From positions 248,001 through 312,000 of the forward strand of contig JANQSA010000032.1 of assembly GCA_028284285.1 (NCBI GenBank): a DNA stretch of 64,000 bases. Reading direction: 5' to 3'. This DNA comes from Croceivirga sp. Its GTDB lineage: Bacteria > Bacteroidota > Bacteroidia > Flavobacteriales > Flavobacteriaceae. The position numbers and the translations under genes were made by a program. The notes below the pieces were generated by a model that searched no databases, was not told the origin of the DNA, and saw nothing but the letters and a program-made list of their open reading frames with translations. Shown one piece after another: positions 18,760-28,026 of the stretch. Within the stretch, counting starts at the first letter, position 1. Each line of letters opens with the position of its first letter.

Positions 18760-19323
18760 TTATCTTTTCAATCGGTTCTTTACGGTTGCTATCTGGCCCA
18801 TATGATTGGCAGAATGTTCCATCACATGATACCAGATATAATGGTAGTTGATACCCTCTTCGGGAACAGAGGCGAACCACTCGTCATCTTTGGTTTTGAG
18901 CCCTTTTAGGGTTTTTTCACGAACTTCATCCCACAAGTTGAGATAATGTGTAATCGGTTTGCCTTTAAGGCTGTTTTTTATTTCTTCGTCAAGTTCACCC
19001 GCCACGCCAAATTTCGTGAACTCAGCTTCTGTCCATTGTCGCCCCTCTAATGTCTCTACCTGGTAATACGATTCCGTGGATACCAAATGCATGATCAATG
19101 CCCCTATACTGTTGGCATTGGCATCGTACAGGAAATCCGTTTGCGATTGGTCCAGGTCTTTGACTTGTTGGGTAATTCTATCTTTTAAGTCCTCCAACAT
19201 ATAGACCATTAATCCAATCCGGGGGGAATAGCCCTCAACCGATTTCAGTTCCCCCTGGGCGTGCAACAGCGTTATCGGTAGTAATAGTAGTAGTAATGTT
19301 GTTTTTTTCTTAAGGGATTTCAT
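18760..19323 (-). CDS. DinB-like four-helix protein with signal peptide
   Basis: From the ATG at 19323 the protein has 187 residues. It starts with a hydrophobic signal (LLLLLLPITLLHAQG) and continues with a DinB/YfiT-like four-helix bundle: NSIGALIMHLVSTESYY carries one metal-binding histidine, and the C-terminal YHVMEHSANHMGQI the others. DinB-fold proteins include metal-dependent thiol transferases and hydrolases, but this one seems to be exported and its substrate is unknown. An upstream in-frame start at 19425 would add 34 residues before the signal and is less likely. Confidence 0.8.
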   Translation of the reverse strand: MKSLKKKTTLLLLLLPITLLHAQGELKSVEGYSPRIGLMVYMLEDLKDRITQQVKDLDQSQTDFLYDANANSIGALIMHLVSTESYYQVETLEGRQWTEAEFTKFGVAGELDEEIKNSLKGKPITHYLNLWDEVREKTLKGLKTKDDEWFASVPEEGINYHYIWYHVMEHSANHMGQIATVKNRLKR

Positions 19324-19455
19324 TGTACCATATTTAGATTGTTCTTTCTCGATTTCATGAACTTCAGTCCGCAAAGGACAAATTGTATGTATGTTATGTC
19401 CGGTCCTAAAATTTCGTAGCACCAATTATCTGTTTTTTTTTCATTATTGGAAATA

Positions 19456-20682
19456 TCATTGTTCACCTCCTCCTACGAAAAGAAATTCCTTTTTAATTGA
19501 GGACTGAACGCTTTTACCGTTTGCCTGGGCAGGTATCCAATTCGGCATATTTTGAATCGTTTCTATTAAAAGACTACTCGCGTATTCATTTATGGTGTTT
19601 TCATTACCCGGTTTAGGATTTCGACTTTCTTCGCTTACTTTAATCACCCGTCCTTTGTCATCAATGACTATATTCAAAGAAAGCTGGAGATAGAAATCCT
19701 TATTTATGTTATCAAATCTATTGCCAAGTCTTTTTTGAATTACAGAATCTATATAATGTTCAAAACCCCTGGGTGAAAATTTAGGTTCAGAAAGAAGTTC
19801 TGAATTTTGGGTCCTGGCCTTTGGTAAAAAACTGGCCTTGGATAAAACCGTAGCTGTTAAAAGAAGTGTGAATGTTACCAGTAAGGTCAAATTGGACCTC
19901 AACTTATTTATTACAGGAATTTTTCGCAATCTTTTTATTCGAAGGTAAATGTTGGATGTATTGAACATTGGATAAATTCCAATTTTGCCCAGATCAGATG
20001 TGAAGGTGGAGCTTAATAAATGTTCACAATATTCATCCTTCTGAATAGTTTTGACCATATGGCCATCGGTGTCATATTCCAGATTAAGCGCCTGCTTTTT
20101 CCTAAGTAAATGGATAAACGGATCGAACCAAAAAACGATACGCAAAAGCCCCCATAGTAGCATATCAATACTGTGCATTTGACGCACATGGTAGCGTTCA
20201 TGTTCATAAACAGAACTGTAAAGATCTTTCGGGATCTTTCTTGGAATTAAAATGTAATTGAAGAAGGTAAATGGCTGAAAGTTGGAAACGTGTACCCATC
20301 TCACATACTGTTGATTTCCCGGAGAAGACCTTTTTATCAATCGAATCACCTTAACAATTCCCGTCGTCATCCTGGCCAACCCAAAAAAGACAACGATCAG
20401 GTAAATTGTGATAACTATTTTTTTCAGGTGAAAAGTACGCTTTCCAGAGGGCTTTACGGAGTCAGTAAATTCCCCCAGGTTTAGCATAATCCCATTTCCT
20501 GAGAAGTTGAGCTGTGTAATAAAATGGGGCCTTGACAAGGCCAGGACAAGAAGAAAAAAGATGAAATAGAAAAATAGTCTGTTGCCCTTTGTTGATACGT
20601 GTTTCCTTATCAAGAATTCATGGATAAGAACGCTCGATCCCGAAACAACGAAAACGACAAGTATTGAATAAATGTCAAACAT
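19456..20682 (-). CDS. BlaR1-like M56 membrane metallopeptidase with TonB-type C-terminus
   Basis: The 408-residue protein has several N-terminal transmembrane helices, a zinc-protease motif HERYH at residues 161-165 (HExxH), a further helix near 275, and a C-terminal domain of about 90 residues resembling TonB_C (LNIVIDDKGRVIKV ... MPNWIPAQANGK). M56 peptidases sense a signal across the membrane and inactivate a BlaI-type repressor. It overlaps the upstream blaI-like gene by 8 bases, the classical arrangement. The C-terminal part is not a penicillin-binding domain, so beta-lactam sensing is not implied. Confidence 0.9.
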   Translation of the reverse strand: MFDIYSILVVFVVSGSSVLIHEFLIRKHVSTKGNRLFFYFIFFLLVLALSRPHFITQLNFSGNGIMLNLGEFTDSVKPSGKRTFHLKKIVITIYLIVVFFGLARMTTGIVKVIRLIKRSSPGNQQYVRWVHVSNFQPFTFFNYILIPRKIPKDLYSSVYEHERYHVRQMHSIDMLLWGLLRIVFWFDPFIHLLRKKQALNLEYDTDGHMVKTIQKDEYCEHLLSSTFTSDLGKIGIYPMFNTSNIYLRIKRLRKIPVINKLRSNLTLLVTFTLLLTATVLSKASFLPKARTQNSELLSEPKFSPRGFEHYIDSVIQKRLGNRFDNINKDFYLQLSLNIVIDDKGRVIKVSEESRNPKPGNENTINEYASSLLIETIQNMPNWIPAQANGKSVQSSIKKEFLFVGGGEQ

Positions 20683-21046
20683 TATTTTTTTTCTTCAGTT
20701 CTGTTAGAATTTCATCCAGTTCGGAGATAGAGATATTGTTTGAGCGCGACATAAAGCTCACAATATCCCTGAAATCACCTTTGAAATAAGTGTTCATAAT
20801 ATGGGAAAGCACCCCTTTGGTATAGTCTTCCTTCCTGATCAAAGGAAAGTATCTGTGACTATTTCCAAAACTTTCATGAGAAACGTAACCTTTCCGTTCA
20901 AGGATTCTCATGATAGTGGATACGGTGGAATAGGCGGGTTTCTTACCCGGCATTTCAGCAATCACTTCCTTAATAAAGGCCTTTTCCTTTTCCCAGAGAA
21001 TTTTGAGGATGGTTTCTTCCGCTTTGGTTAAACTAATATCCTTCAT
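20675..21046 (-). CDS. BlaI/MecI/CopY-family transcriptional repressor
   Basis: A 123-residue winged-helix repressor: LTKAEETILKILWEKEKAF at the N-terminus, the recognition helix region KPAYSTVSTIMRILERKGYV near residues 31-50, and a C-terminal dimerisation helix. The family represses its own operon and is cleaved after activation of the M56 peptidase partner encoded next to it. A large palindrome lies 11-45 bases upstream of its ATG. The DinB-like protein and the permease downstream on the same strand could be additional targets. Confidence 0.93.
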   Translation of the reverse strand: MKDISLTKAEETILKILWEKEKAFIKEVIAEMPGKKPAYSTVSTIMRILERKGYVSHESFGNSHRYFPLIRKEDYTKGVLSHIMNTYFKGDFRDIVSFMSRSNNISISELDEILTELKKKNNV

Positions 21047-21057
21047 GAATCAAATTT

Positions 21058-21091
21058 AACTAATTTATTAGTTGGCAGAACTAATAAATTA
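21058..21091. promoter_or_regulatory. Palindromic operator upstream of the BlaI-like gene
   Basis: Two 13-base arms (21061-21073 TAATTTATTAGTT and 21079-21091 AACTAATAAATTA) are perfect reverse complements with a five-base spacer. A second nested palindrome, AACTAATTTATTAGTT, spans 21058-21073. The region thus holds three AACTAA/TTAGTT half-sites just upstream of the repressor start at 21046. Position, symmetry and neighbour make it the probable autoregulatory BlaI-type operator. Confidence 0.75.
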
Positions 21092-21249
21092 AAATATCTC
21101 TTGTATTACGTAATTTTATTTTAAGAAACTTTGTTAAAGTCTGGAATGGTTTTCCCGGAATGTATTCACTTCAACAGTACTAATTGTCTCTAAAAACCGT
21201 CTGTTTTTAAGATTTGAATCGGGATAAAACTTGAGTTCATCTTACCCTT

Positions 21250-21292
21250 GTATCCTGGATACGGTCCTAAAAAACCTTCGTTTTACAGGACC
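21250..21292. repeat. Two adjacent inverted repeats downstream of the alpha/beta hydrolase gene
   Basis: GTATCC-T-GGATAC (21250-21262) is directly followed by GGTCCT (21263-21268) pairing with AGGACC (21287-21292). They lie after the stop of the minus-strand hydrolase gene at 21434. No T run follows, so a terminator or RNA-processing structure is only a suggestion. The rest of the 387-base gap 21047-21433 shows only the operator already described. Confidence 0.35.
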
Positions 21293-21433
21293 ATTAAAAA
21301 GTGATGATTCAATGTAATTATCTGGGATTATTTAGATGTTTTAAGCACGCTGGAAATGTATGGAAAGTCTTCTGCAAGGGTTTTCTTAAATAGGTTATAC
21401 AGGGCAATTGTATTTAGGCAATGGTGTACATTG

Positions 21434-22576
21434 TTATTCTTGTTTTAATTGCATCAATATTTTCTTTCCGTTTTCATTTTCAGGATTCAATTCAATCGAT
21501 CTCTCATACATTTCAATTGCTTCTGCTTTTCGATTTGATTTCAATAAAGCTTCGCCATAACTATCATATGCATTAGAACTATCCGGAAACAAAATTGTAG
21601 TTAATCTGAAAACTTCCAAAGCCTTATCTAATTCATCATTTCCCAAAAATGAATATCCTAATGTATTCAAATCTTGTTCTGAACGATTGTTCATCTTAGC
21701 TTCAATAGATAATTCTATGGCATTATCTAAAGCCTTTTGTAACAGCTCATTTTGTTGCTTTTCATCCAGTGTTTTTGAGTACGCTTTTATAATTGCATTG
21801 ATGATTAACGCAGGGTTATCCTGAAATACAGCATGACCACTTCCTTTGGCGATAATGTTTGTTGTACTATCCTTACGGAGACCAAGCTCCTCGTGAAGTT
21901 TTCGCCATCTATTTGAAAGTACCTCAGGAAAACCCGGGAAGGAGTTTTCAGGAAAAATATTTATAATTGGGATGTTTTCCGGGAAATCCATGTTTCTTAC
22001 ATGTCGCATGGTTTCATTGAAATTTATATTTAAATAATAGTCGCCCGAAGGCTTCGGTATAGCACTTATATCTACATTTTGATCTCTCATTGTCAGTAAT
22101 TCCTCATTCCAGAAATCAGGAGGAGTAGCATCGATTAAAATGACCGATTTCACTTTTTCAGGATGTTTATCCGCGTACAATAGATTATACAACCCGCCGT
22201 ACGAGTGGGAAACCAGAATAATGTCATTGTCAAAACCCAATTTTGAAAGGCCTGTCTCGAGTTCTTTAATTCCATTTACGATGCCAAAATCCGATTCATT
22301 TTTCAGATTGGGGTTTAATTCACTTTTTCCAAATCCAGACCGGTCATAGGTGATTAATGTTGTACCCGTAACCTTATGTATTTTTTCCAATATGTCGTTC
22401 CAAATAGAACCATCATTGCCTCCACCGGCTTCAAAAAGAATTGGAGTTCCTGTCCCTCTAACTACGGTAAAGTGCATTTTATAACCACCAATGTCTACCA
22501 GCGTATCCAGGGTTTGAGAATGCATCGAAATAGATGAGAAGAAAACTATTGAGAATTTTAAAAAGAAATGTCGCAT
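21434..22576 (-). CDS. Alpha/beta hydrolase with C-terminal TPR repeats
   Basis: A 380-residue exported protein: signal peptide ending near SMHSQ, an alpha/beta hydrolase domain (about residues 25-265) with oxyanion-side FEAGGGNDGSIW, the nucleophile S125 in SHSYGG, and a histidine in GSGHAVFQ near 265, followed by two TPR-like repeats at 300-380 (SNAYDSYGEALLKSNRKAEA). It is probably a periplasmic esterase or related hydrolase; the TPR tail suggests protein contacts. Substrate cannot be read. It is a single gene, with a 237-base featureless gap upstream. Confidence 0.85.
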   Translation of the reverse strand: MRHFFLKFSIVFFSSISMHSQTLDTLVDIGGYKMHFTVVRGTGTPILFEAGGGNDGSIWNDILEKIHKVTGTTLITYDRSGFGKSELNPNLKNESDFGIVNGIKELETGLSKLGFDNDIILVSHSYGGLYNLLYADKHPEKVKSVILIDATPPDFWNEELLTMRDQNVDISAIPKPSGDYYLNINFNETMRHVRNMDFPENIPIINIFPENSFPGFPEVLSNRWRKLHEELGLRKDSTTNIIAKGSGHAVFQDNPALIINAIIKAYSKTLDEKQQNELLQKALDNAIELSIEAKMNNRSEQDLNTLGYSFLGNDELDKALEVFRLTTILFPDSSNAYDSYGEALLKSNRKAEAIEMYERSIELNPENENGKKILMQLKQE

Positions 22577-22813
22577 TTGGTCTTTGGGTTATAGTTTAAA
22601 AGCATAGGGAATTTTCATAAAAAATTGGAATATCATCCAAATTCAAAATGGTTTCATTACTACACATTTTTACCAAAAATAAAGCCAAGTGTCATAAATT
22701 GAATACAACAAATTGAACTTTAGAATTTACTCCAGGATCATCTTGCAAATGATCATAAATTACAAAGCGCTTAATTTATGAAAAAGAAAGCAGGCTATTT
22801 TGTGGCGAAATGA

Positions 22814-23659
22814 CTAGATTTTGGGACTAGTAGATAAGTAGTTTTTGACTGAAGGATAGTACGATTTGGAAACCGGAATTGAAACATTTACATCTTTAAG
22901 AGAAATTGTGGCTTTATTGGAGTTGCCTGTTAAACTCTCCACTTTATATGGATTCACAGCGAAAGATCGATGTACTTTAAGGAGAAAAGCGAAGTCCTTT
23001 AGCACTTTCTTCAATGTACTTCGCATTAAATGTTTGGTTGGACCATCATCTTTTAAATAATGTATCTCGATATAATTATCCTGAGATTGGATATACAAAA
23101 GGTGTTTTAATTTTACGCTAAACCCAACTGATCCATTATCTTCTTTAATGCCTACTACATTTTCCTCTTCCGATACATACTCTTTAGCGATGGGTGGATA
23201 GATTTGAATAGGAAATACCGACATTTTTAAAAAATGGAAAATAAAAAGAATAATGGGGTAAAAAGGTAAAGCTATTATTAAAATATACTCTAACAGGAAG
23301 CCAAAAGTAACATGACCATCTTTTACAACGATTAAACGGTCATAAAGAAAAATAAGAACAACACTTATCAGGGCTAGAAAGACATCAAAAAGAATCAGTT
23401 TTGCATAATTGAATCTGATGTTTTTAAACCACTTAAGTAAAACTTCATAACCAATGATGTATACCACCGTACAGATGAAGCCAACACCAATTCTAACCAG
23501 TGTTATGTAGGGATGATCTATTATATTTTTTTCGTACGGCCTAAGTCCTATTAATATTATAGCGACAAAGAAGCCCAAAAAAAATGCCGCATACCAATAT
23601 TTCTTTCGGTCGCCACTTAAATAAAAACTCCGTTTATGGTTTTGCAAAAGATTGGCCAT
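22814..23659 (-). CDS. Membrane-anchored LytTR-family transcriptional regulator
   Basis: The 281-residue protein has four hydrophobic segments in the first 150 residues (for example YAAFFLGFFVAIILIGL and ILIIALPFYPIILFIFHF) and a C-terminal LytTR DNA-binding domain at about 180-275, with LLYIQSQDNYIEIHYL and FLLKVHRSFAVNP. It resembles Bacteroidota LytTR proteins that lack a receiver domain and respond to membrane signals. No partner kinase is adjacent and targets are unknown. The ATG at 23659 gives the usual length. Confidence 0.88.
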   Translation of the reverse strand: MANLLQNHKRSFYLSGDRKKYWYAAFFLGFFVAIILIGLRPYEKNIIDHPYITLVRIGVGFICTVVYIIGYEVLLKWFKNIRFNYAKLILFDVFLALISVVLIFLYDRLIVVKDGHVTFGFLLEYILIIALPFYPIILFIFHFLKMSVFPIQIYPPIAKEYVSEEENVVGIKEDNGSVGFSVKLKHLLYIQSQDNYIEIHYLKDDGPTKHLMRSTLKKVLKDFAFLLKVHRSFAVNPYKVESLTGNSNKATISLKDVNVSIPVSKSYYPSVKNYLSTSPKI

Positions 23660-24020
23660 TGAACATTTTAAAATAAACTATCTTTTACAGATATCCTATT
23701 TTGTTTTTCTCTTTTCCTTTAACCACTCAAAAGCAAAATTACATCACAACAGCTATTGAGATTTAGGACTGTAAGAAAGTCCATCAACCTAGCAACTAAA
23801 TCCGAGATAGGTGGAGGTATCCATGAAAAGCGGTAAGTGCAGAATCTTTAAAATAAAACAGAGATTTAAGGATATGAATACATAAATTACCGGAGTATTG
23901 AAGTTATAGATTGTTCTTTTTAACTTGCGATAACCAGGGGAAATACATCTATTCTCCATAGGCAGTTCCTGGTAATTTCCCGCATTCAAGAAAAGAAACC
24001 TTACCATGCCGAACCGCCTT
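23660..24020. other. Intergenic region without recognisable gene
   Basis: This stretch separates the LytTR gene from the acetyltransferase-like gene. Short frames in it have no recognisable domain. Nothing beyond the presumed leader of the LytTR gene was found. Confidence 0.5.
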
Positions 24021-25220
24021 TCATACCCTGAGGCGAATATTTCTTTTTTCCAACATCCTTACGAATACTATGATAGCTAGCGAGAAAAGTAGTGATCTTG
24101 TGATACCTACCAAACCGTTGGAGAAAAAATCGGACCATTGGATACCCAACAAGACCATGGCGGGATATACAAAATAAGGCATAACATAGCAGGTAAGCGT
24201 ACTTGTACCTGCCGCCATTATGGGTTTGGCCCATTTGTAAAGTCCTCCTTTATCAATAATGGAATAGAGTAATGCGTACGACAACAGACTTATACCAATG
24301 CAAATGGCGTTCCAGGAAGGTGTTGCCAAAATTTTGGAAATGGGAAATACAGGGCGGATCAAGAAACCGTAGATGACAAGAAGTATGCCGGCAAGCACAA
24401 CGGACATCAAAAACGTATGTATACGCTTTCCCTCTTTTTTAAATTTTAGATAAAAGACGGTACACAACATACCCGCCATTACAAGTACATGATTTGAGGC
24501 ACTGATGATTATTTTAAAACGGGGCATCCACTCAAAATAACCATTTTCCTGTACGTTCATAAGAAGGAGTATAAAAAAGATTGGAAGCAGATGCCAAAGT
24601 CTTTTTTTTGAAAACAGGTATACCAGGGCGTTTAGCAAATATGCCCAGCCAATGAGGCCCAATATGCCCCACCAATGCGGTTGCATCCAATGGATGTCTT
24701 CCAAGGTCCCGCCTTTATAGATCCAGGCCAAATACATTAAGATCATCAGGCCGGAGACCTTTAATACCAGCACCAACCCTTTGCCTAAATTTGGCAAGCG
24801 CTTGTAATCCATCCAAATTAAAAAGAGGGCCGTTGCCATCAGCATCTGCCAAATGTTTTTATTCAATCCTGTAGCCTCTTGGTTAATGACTTCATAATTA
24901 ACCATGTAGAAACCCATCACCACCAGTGCAATGGTTCTTGTAATGACATGGCCGAGGATTACCCAATGCGACTCCTTTCTTTTGGATCTGATATCTATGG
25001 CCAGGGGGATAGACAAGCCAACAATAAAGAGAAAAAGCGGGAATATCACATCTGAGAACCCCATGCCATCTTCCTGGGCCAAAGTATGCCCGAGCCATTT
25101 GGGAACTCCGGTCAACGACCAAAGGTCGTTGACAAAAATCATCAGGAACATTGTGAGCGCACGCATTATATCAATAGTCTTAATTCTAGCACCGGATGAT
25201 ATTGTGCCGCTCTTTACCAT
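24021..25220 (-). CDS. DUF5009 / heparan-alpha-glucosaminide N-acetyltransferase-like membrane protein
   Basis: A 399-residue protein with about ten transmembrane helices. Its N-terminal RIKTIDIMRALTMFLMIFVND and the following FSDVIFPLFLFIVGLSIPL are typical of the DUF5009/HGSNAT-like acyltransferases, which move acetyl groups across a membrane onto amino sugars. It starts 44 bases after the stop of the GH9-deacetylase fusion on the same strand and is probably co-transcribed. That pairing suggests handling of amino-sugar glycans in the periplasm, which is inference. The catalytic histidine of the human enzyme cannot be placed with certainty here. Confidence 0.85.
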   Translation of the reverse strand: MVKSGTISSGARIKTIDIMRALTMFLMIFVNDLWSLTGVPKWLGHTLAQEDGMGFSDVIFPLFLFIVGLSIPLAIDIRSKRKESHWVILGHVITRTIALVVMGFYMVNYEVINQEATGLNKNIWQMLMATALFLIWMDYKRLPNLGKGLVLVLKVSGLMILMYLAWIYKGGTLEDIHWMQPHWWGILGLIGWAYLLNALVYLFSKKRLWHLLPIFFILLLMNVQENGYFEWMPRFKIIISASNHVLVMAGMLCTVFYLKFKKEGKRIHTFLMSVVLAGILLVIYGFLIRPVFPISKILATPSWNAICIGISLLSYALLYSIIDKGGLYKWAKPIMAAGTSTLTCYVMPYFVYPAMVLLGIQWSDFFSNGLVGITRSLLFSLAIIVFVRMLEKRNIRLRV

Positions 25221-25264
25221 TCTCAGATTTTTGTTTTGGTTTCCTTATATGAGTACATTTATTT

Positions 25265-27781
25265 TCAGTCTTTTACATCTAAAATACCCTCTAATGACTC
25301 AAATTCATATCCCTTTTCTTTTAAGATTGAGATCAGTTCGTCAAGTTTGGAATAAAATTTATCGGTACGATCTGACCCCGTACCGATATGTGAGAGTAGC
25401 ATAAAACCGTTCAGACCTTCTTTTTGTTCATGAGAAAAGATAGATTGTATGATATCATCGGTACTTTTATAATTTTGCATTTCCGGAGTGGTATAGTCTG
25501 CATGGGATAATGTTCCCGGAGTATAATTGATCAGGGTAATATCCATTTGGTCCGCCCATTGTGTAATTATTTCGTCGTTCCATTCATAGGGGGGCAAGAA
25601 ATAGGCAGCTTGACTTTTAGCGATACCGAATTTTTCCATTTCGGCGTAGTTGGCGTTTAGGTCAGCTTTGAATTCCTGCTGACTTACCAAGCGCTTTTTC
25701 TCTGTCCAATCATTATAGAGTAAGTGCCTATCAGAATGTGCACCGAGGTAGTGCCCTTGCTTTATAGTATTTCTTATAAAAGGCTCAAACTTTTCATTTC
25801 TATAGAAATTACCGGTAAAAAAGAAGGAAGCCTTGATGTCATTTTTTTCCAGTGTGCCAAGAATTTCCGCTGCCCCATCTGCGTATGTGTCTCCCGAGAA
25901 CATTAGATGCATTTTCTTTTCGGATGTATCGCCCCGGATAATGGCACCGCTTTCATCGTAGGTATACTTTTTCTTGTGGCGGCCTGTTGCGAGACTTTCC
26001 TCTTCCATTGCCGAAAGATAGTAGACCAGACATGCGGTACCATCCATGGTGGGCTCATTGGTGGAATAACTTCCAATGTCGTCTTGATAGACCACCAGAT
26101 CGGATTGAAATTCGGCATATTCATCCTGGTCGTGGAGTTTCACCCCGATCAGACTATTGGCTATTGAGGCATAAACCGGACCGTCCACAAGGCCACCATT
26201 GGTCTGATACTTTTTAAGTACCCAGAGGGAGGAGTGGGGATCTTGTGGGAAGTCACCATTTTCGGGAAGGCCCACAACCATAGAGGTGCCCCATATATTA
26301 CAACCAAAAAGCCAGTCGCGTAAGGCGGCCTCCATTTCAAGATAAGTTTCGTCGCCCGTCAGACGATGATATAATCTACTTTGTGTAACGGCAGCTGTCA
26401 CGAGATTATTTGAGCACCATACAAATGGAACTCCTATATAGAATGGGTTGTCTTTACCGCGTTCATGCAACAACTTTAACCCCATATTATAATAGGAGGC
26501 AACAAGGTTCTTTTCTTCCGATTTCAGGGCCGAGGACAATTCGTAGTGCCCCACGTTCAAAAAAGGATAGTACTGATAATGGAGCACGGTATCACGCCCT
26601 ATCCAGGGCGTAATTTTTTCCTCAGCAGCGTATTGCAATGCTTTTGTCCTGTATTTTTTATCCTGGGTTAGTTGGTACAAACTGCTTGCGGCCAATTCCA
26701 TATCATCCACCCAATTGTCTTCTTCATAAAAATAGGGTGCCCTTCCGGGTGCGGTTTGACTCACCCCCGGATGCTGCTCCCCGTATTGATAGGCATCTAC
26801 GGCACGTTTCAACAGGTCATCGGTATATCCCGGATAAAAATCATTTAAGGTCATTGCTCCAAGCGCAAAGGCCGAGGCATATTTTCCCGCAGTTGATGCG
26901 ACACCGGTAGATCGGTTCTTGTATTTAAACATTCCCTGCCTTTCGCTGCTTGCCAGATATACAGGCCTGCCTTTGCGTTCAGGGTCATATACCACGGAGT
27001 CCCTATTGGGTAAACGATACCCTGCGTGGTCACGGTCATCTGCGATTTGATTGTAATATTCATTTGGGGAAGGGTTCATTTTTTTTAGCCAGTCCATTCC
27101 CCACTTGGCTTCATCAATGACGTCCGGGATACCATTCGGGCCAGGTAATCCGTTTGCGCTGTGGGCATCGCCAAAAGCCTTCGGATTATCGCGATAGGCC
27201 AACAACAATTGCAAGACAGCATTGGCAGAGGTGGCCGTGTATTGTAGGTAGTCGCTTGCATCGTGCCACCCTCCGGTAACGTCAATTCGTTTTCCTTCTT
27301 TGGAGGGGTTATAGAGGATGTAGCCATCATCCAAATGGCATGAATCGGCTAAGTAAGGATTATACCCGCAGCGCTGCTGGCGCATATATTCCAAAAGGAA
27401 ATCCGCAGTGTGGTCATAGACATCCTTGTTAATACGGAATACCGGTGATCTAACACCATTGGCCTTAAGATAGTAGGCCCCCGGAGTTGTATACTCGCTA
27501 AAGTTTAAGCGGTAGGAAGAGGTGAAAGGGCCGTAAGGCCCCTTTGATTCAGGCTGAGCCGATCGGTAAACTTCCTTATCCGAGGAGGCGTCATGTAGCG
27601 AGAACGAATCAACTGTGGAAGAACTCTTTGCTCCGAACACCGCAACTTTGATACTTTCAGGAAAATAACCAAGTTGGTTAATACGGATAACCGCAACTCC
27701 CGAAACCTCGTCGGAAACTTTGTCCGAACAGGCCCATAAAAAAAGCGTCCCAAGAAGCAATAAAGCGTTTTTCATAATCAT
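25265..27781 (-). CDS. GH9 glycoside hydrolase fused to a CE4 polysaccharide deacetylase, lipoprotein
   Basis: The 838-residue protein begins with a lipoprotein signal (LFLWAC, cysteine 18). An Ig-like CelD-N domain (about residues 28-115) precedes a GH9 (alpha/alpha)6 domain (about 125-600) with GGWHDASDY (D174, D177) and the acid in STNEPTMDG (E576). The C-terminal part (about 620-838) is a CE4-type deacetylase with FSGDTYADG, the HSDRH zinc motif (H682, H686) and FLPPYEWND. GH9 enzymes include endoglucanases and exo-beta-glucosaminidases; joined to a deacetylase and beside an acetyltransferase-like gene, an amino-sugar substrate is more likely than cellulose. A second ATG two codons in (27775) is equally possible. 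Confidence 0.9.
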   Translation of the reverse strand: MIMKNALLLLGTLFLWACSDKVSDEVSGVAVIRINQLGYFPESIKVAVFGAKSSSTVDSFSLHDASSDKEVYRSAQPESKGPYGPFTSSYRLNFSEYTTPGAYYLKANGVRSPVFRINKDVYDHTADFLLEYMRQQRCGYNPYLADSCHLDDGYILYNPSKEGKRIDVTGGWHDASDYLQYTATSANAVLQLLLAYRDNPKAFGDAHSANGLPGPNGIPDVIDEAKWGMDWLKKMNPSPNEYYNQIADDRDHAGYRLPNRDSVVYDPERKGRPVYLASSERQGMFKYKNRSTGVASTAGKYASAFALGAMTLNDFYPGYTDDLLKRAVDAYQYGEQHPGVSQTAPGRAPYFYEEDNWVDDMELAASSLYQLTQDKKYRTKALQYAAEEKITPWIGRDTVLHYQYYPFLNVGHYELSSALKSEEKNLVASYYNMGLKLLHERGKDNPFYIGVPFVWCSNNLVTAAVTQSRLYHRLTGDETYLEMEAALRDWLFGCNIWGTSMVVGLPENGDFPQDPHSSLWVLKKYQTNGGLVDGPVYASIANSLIGVKLHDQDEYAEFQSDLVVYQDDIGSYSTNEPTMDGTACLVYYLSAMEEESLATGRHKKKYTYDESGAIIRGDTSEKKMHLMFSGDTYADGAAEILGTLEKNDIKASFFFTGNFYRNEKFEPFIRNTIKQGHYLGAHSDRHLLYNDWTEKKRLVSQQEFKADLNANYAEMEKFGIAKSQAAYFLPPYEWNDEIITQWADQMDITLINYTPGTLSHADYTTPEMQNYKSTDDIIQSIFSHEQKEGLNGFMLLSHIGTGSDRTDKFYSKLDELISILKEKGYEFESLEGILDVKD

Positions 27782-28026
27782 TCCTGGTTAATCGGTAGCT
27801 AACCCCTTTGGAATATGGGAAGTTCTTAAAGTATTGAAATTAATCCGCATTATCCGATATTCTTTCAAGTTGCCATAGATGTGTTAAATATCGTCCAAAT
27901 CCCATTCACCTCCCAAACTACTTCAGTCTTAGTTGTAAAACACAAAATGATCCATCCCTGAGCAGTATCTTTATAGCATCAGGAAAAGGTGCACTCGCGT
28001 CCGTAATTTGTATTTTTATTTTAAGC

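Noticed and set aside
23789-24007. Minus-strand frame of 72 codons in the gap after the LytTR gene
   Set aside because: No recognisable motif and unusual composition for a protein; not called.
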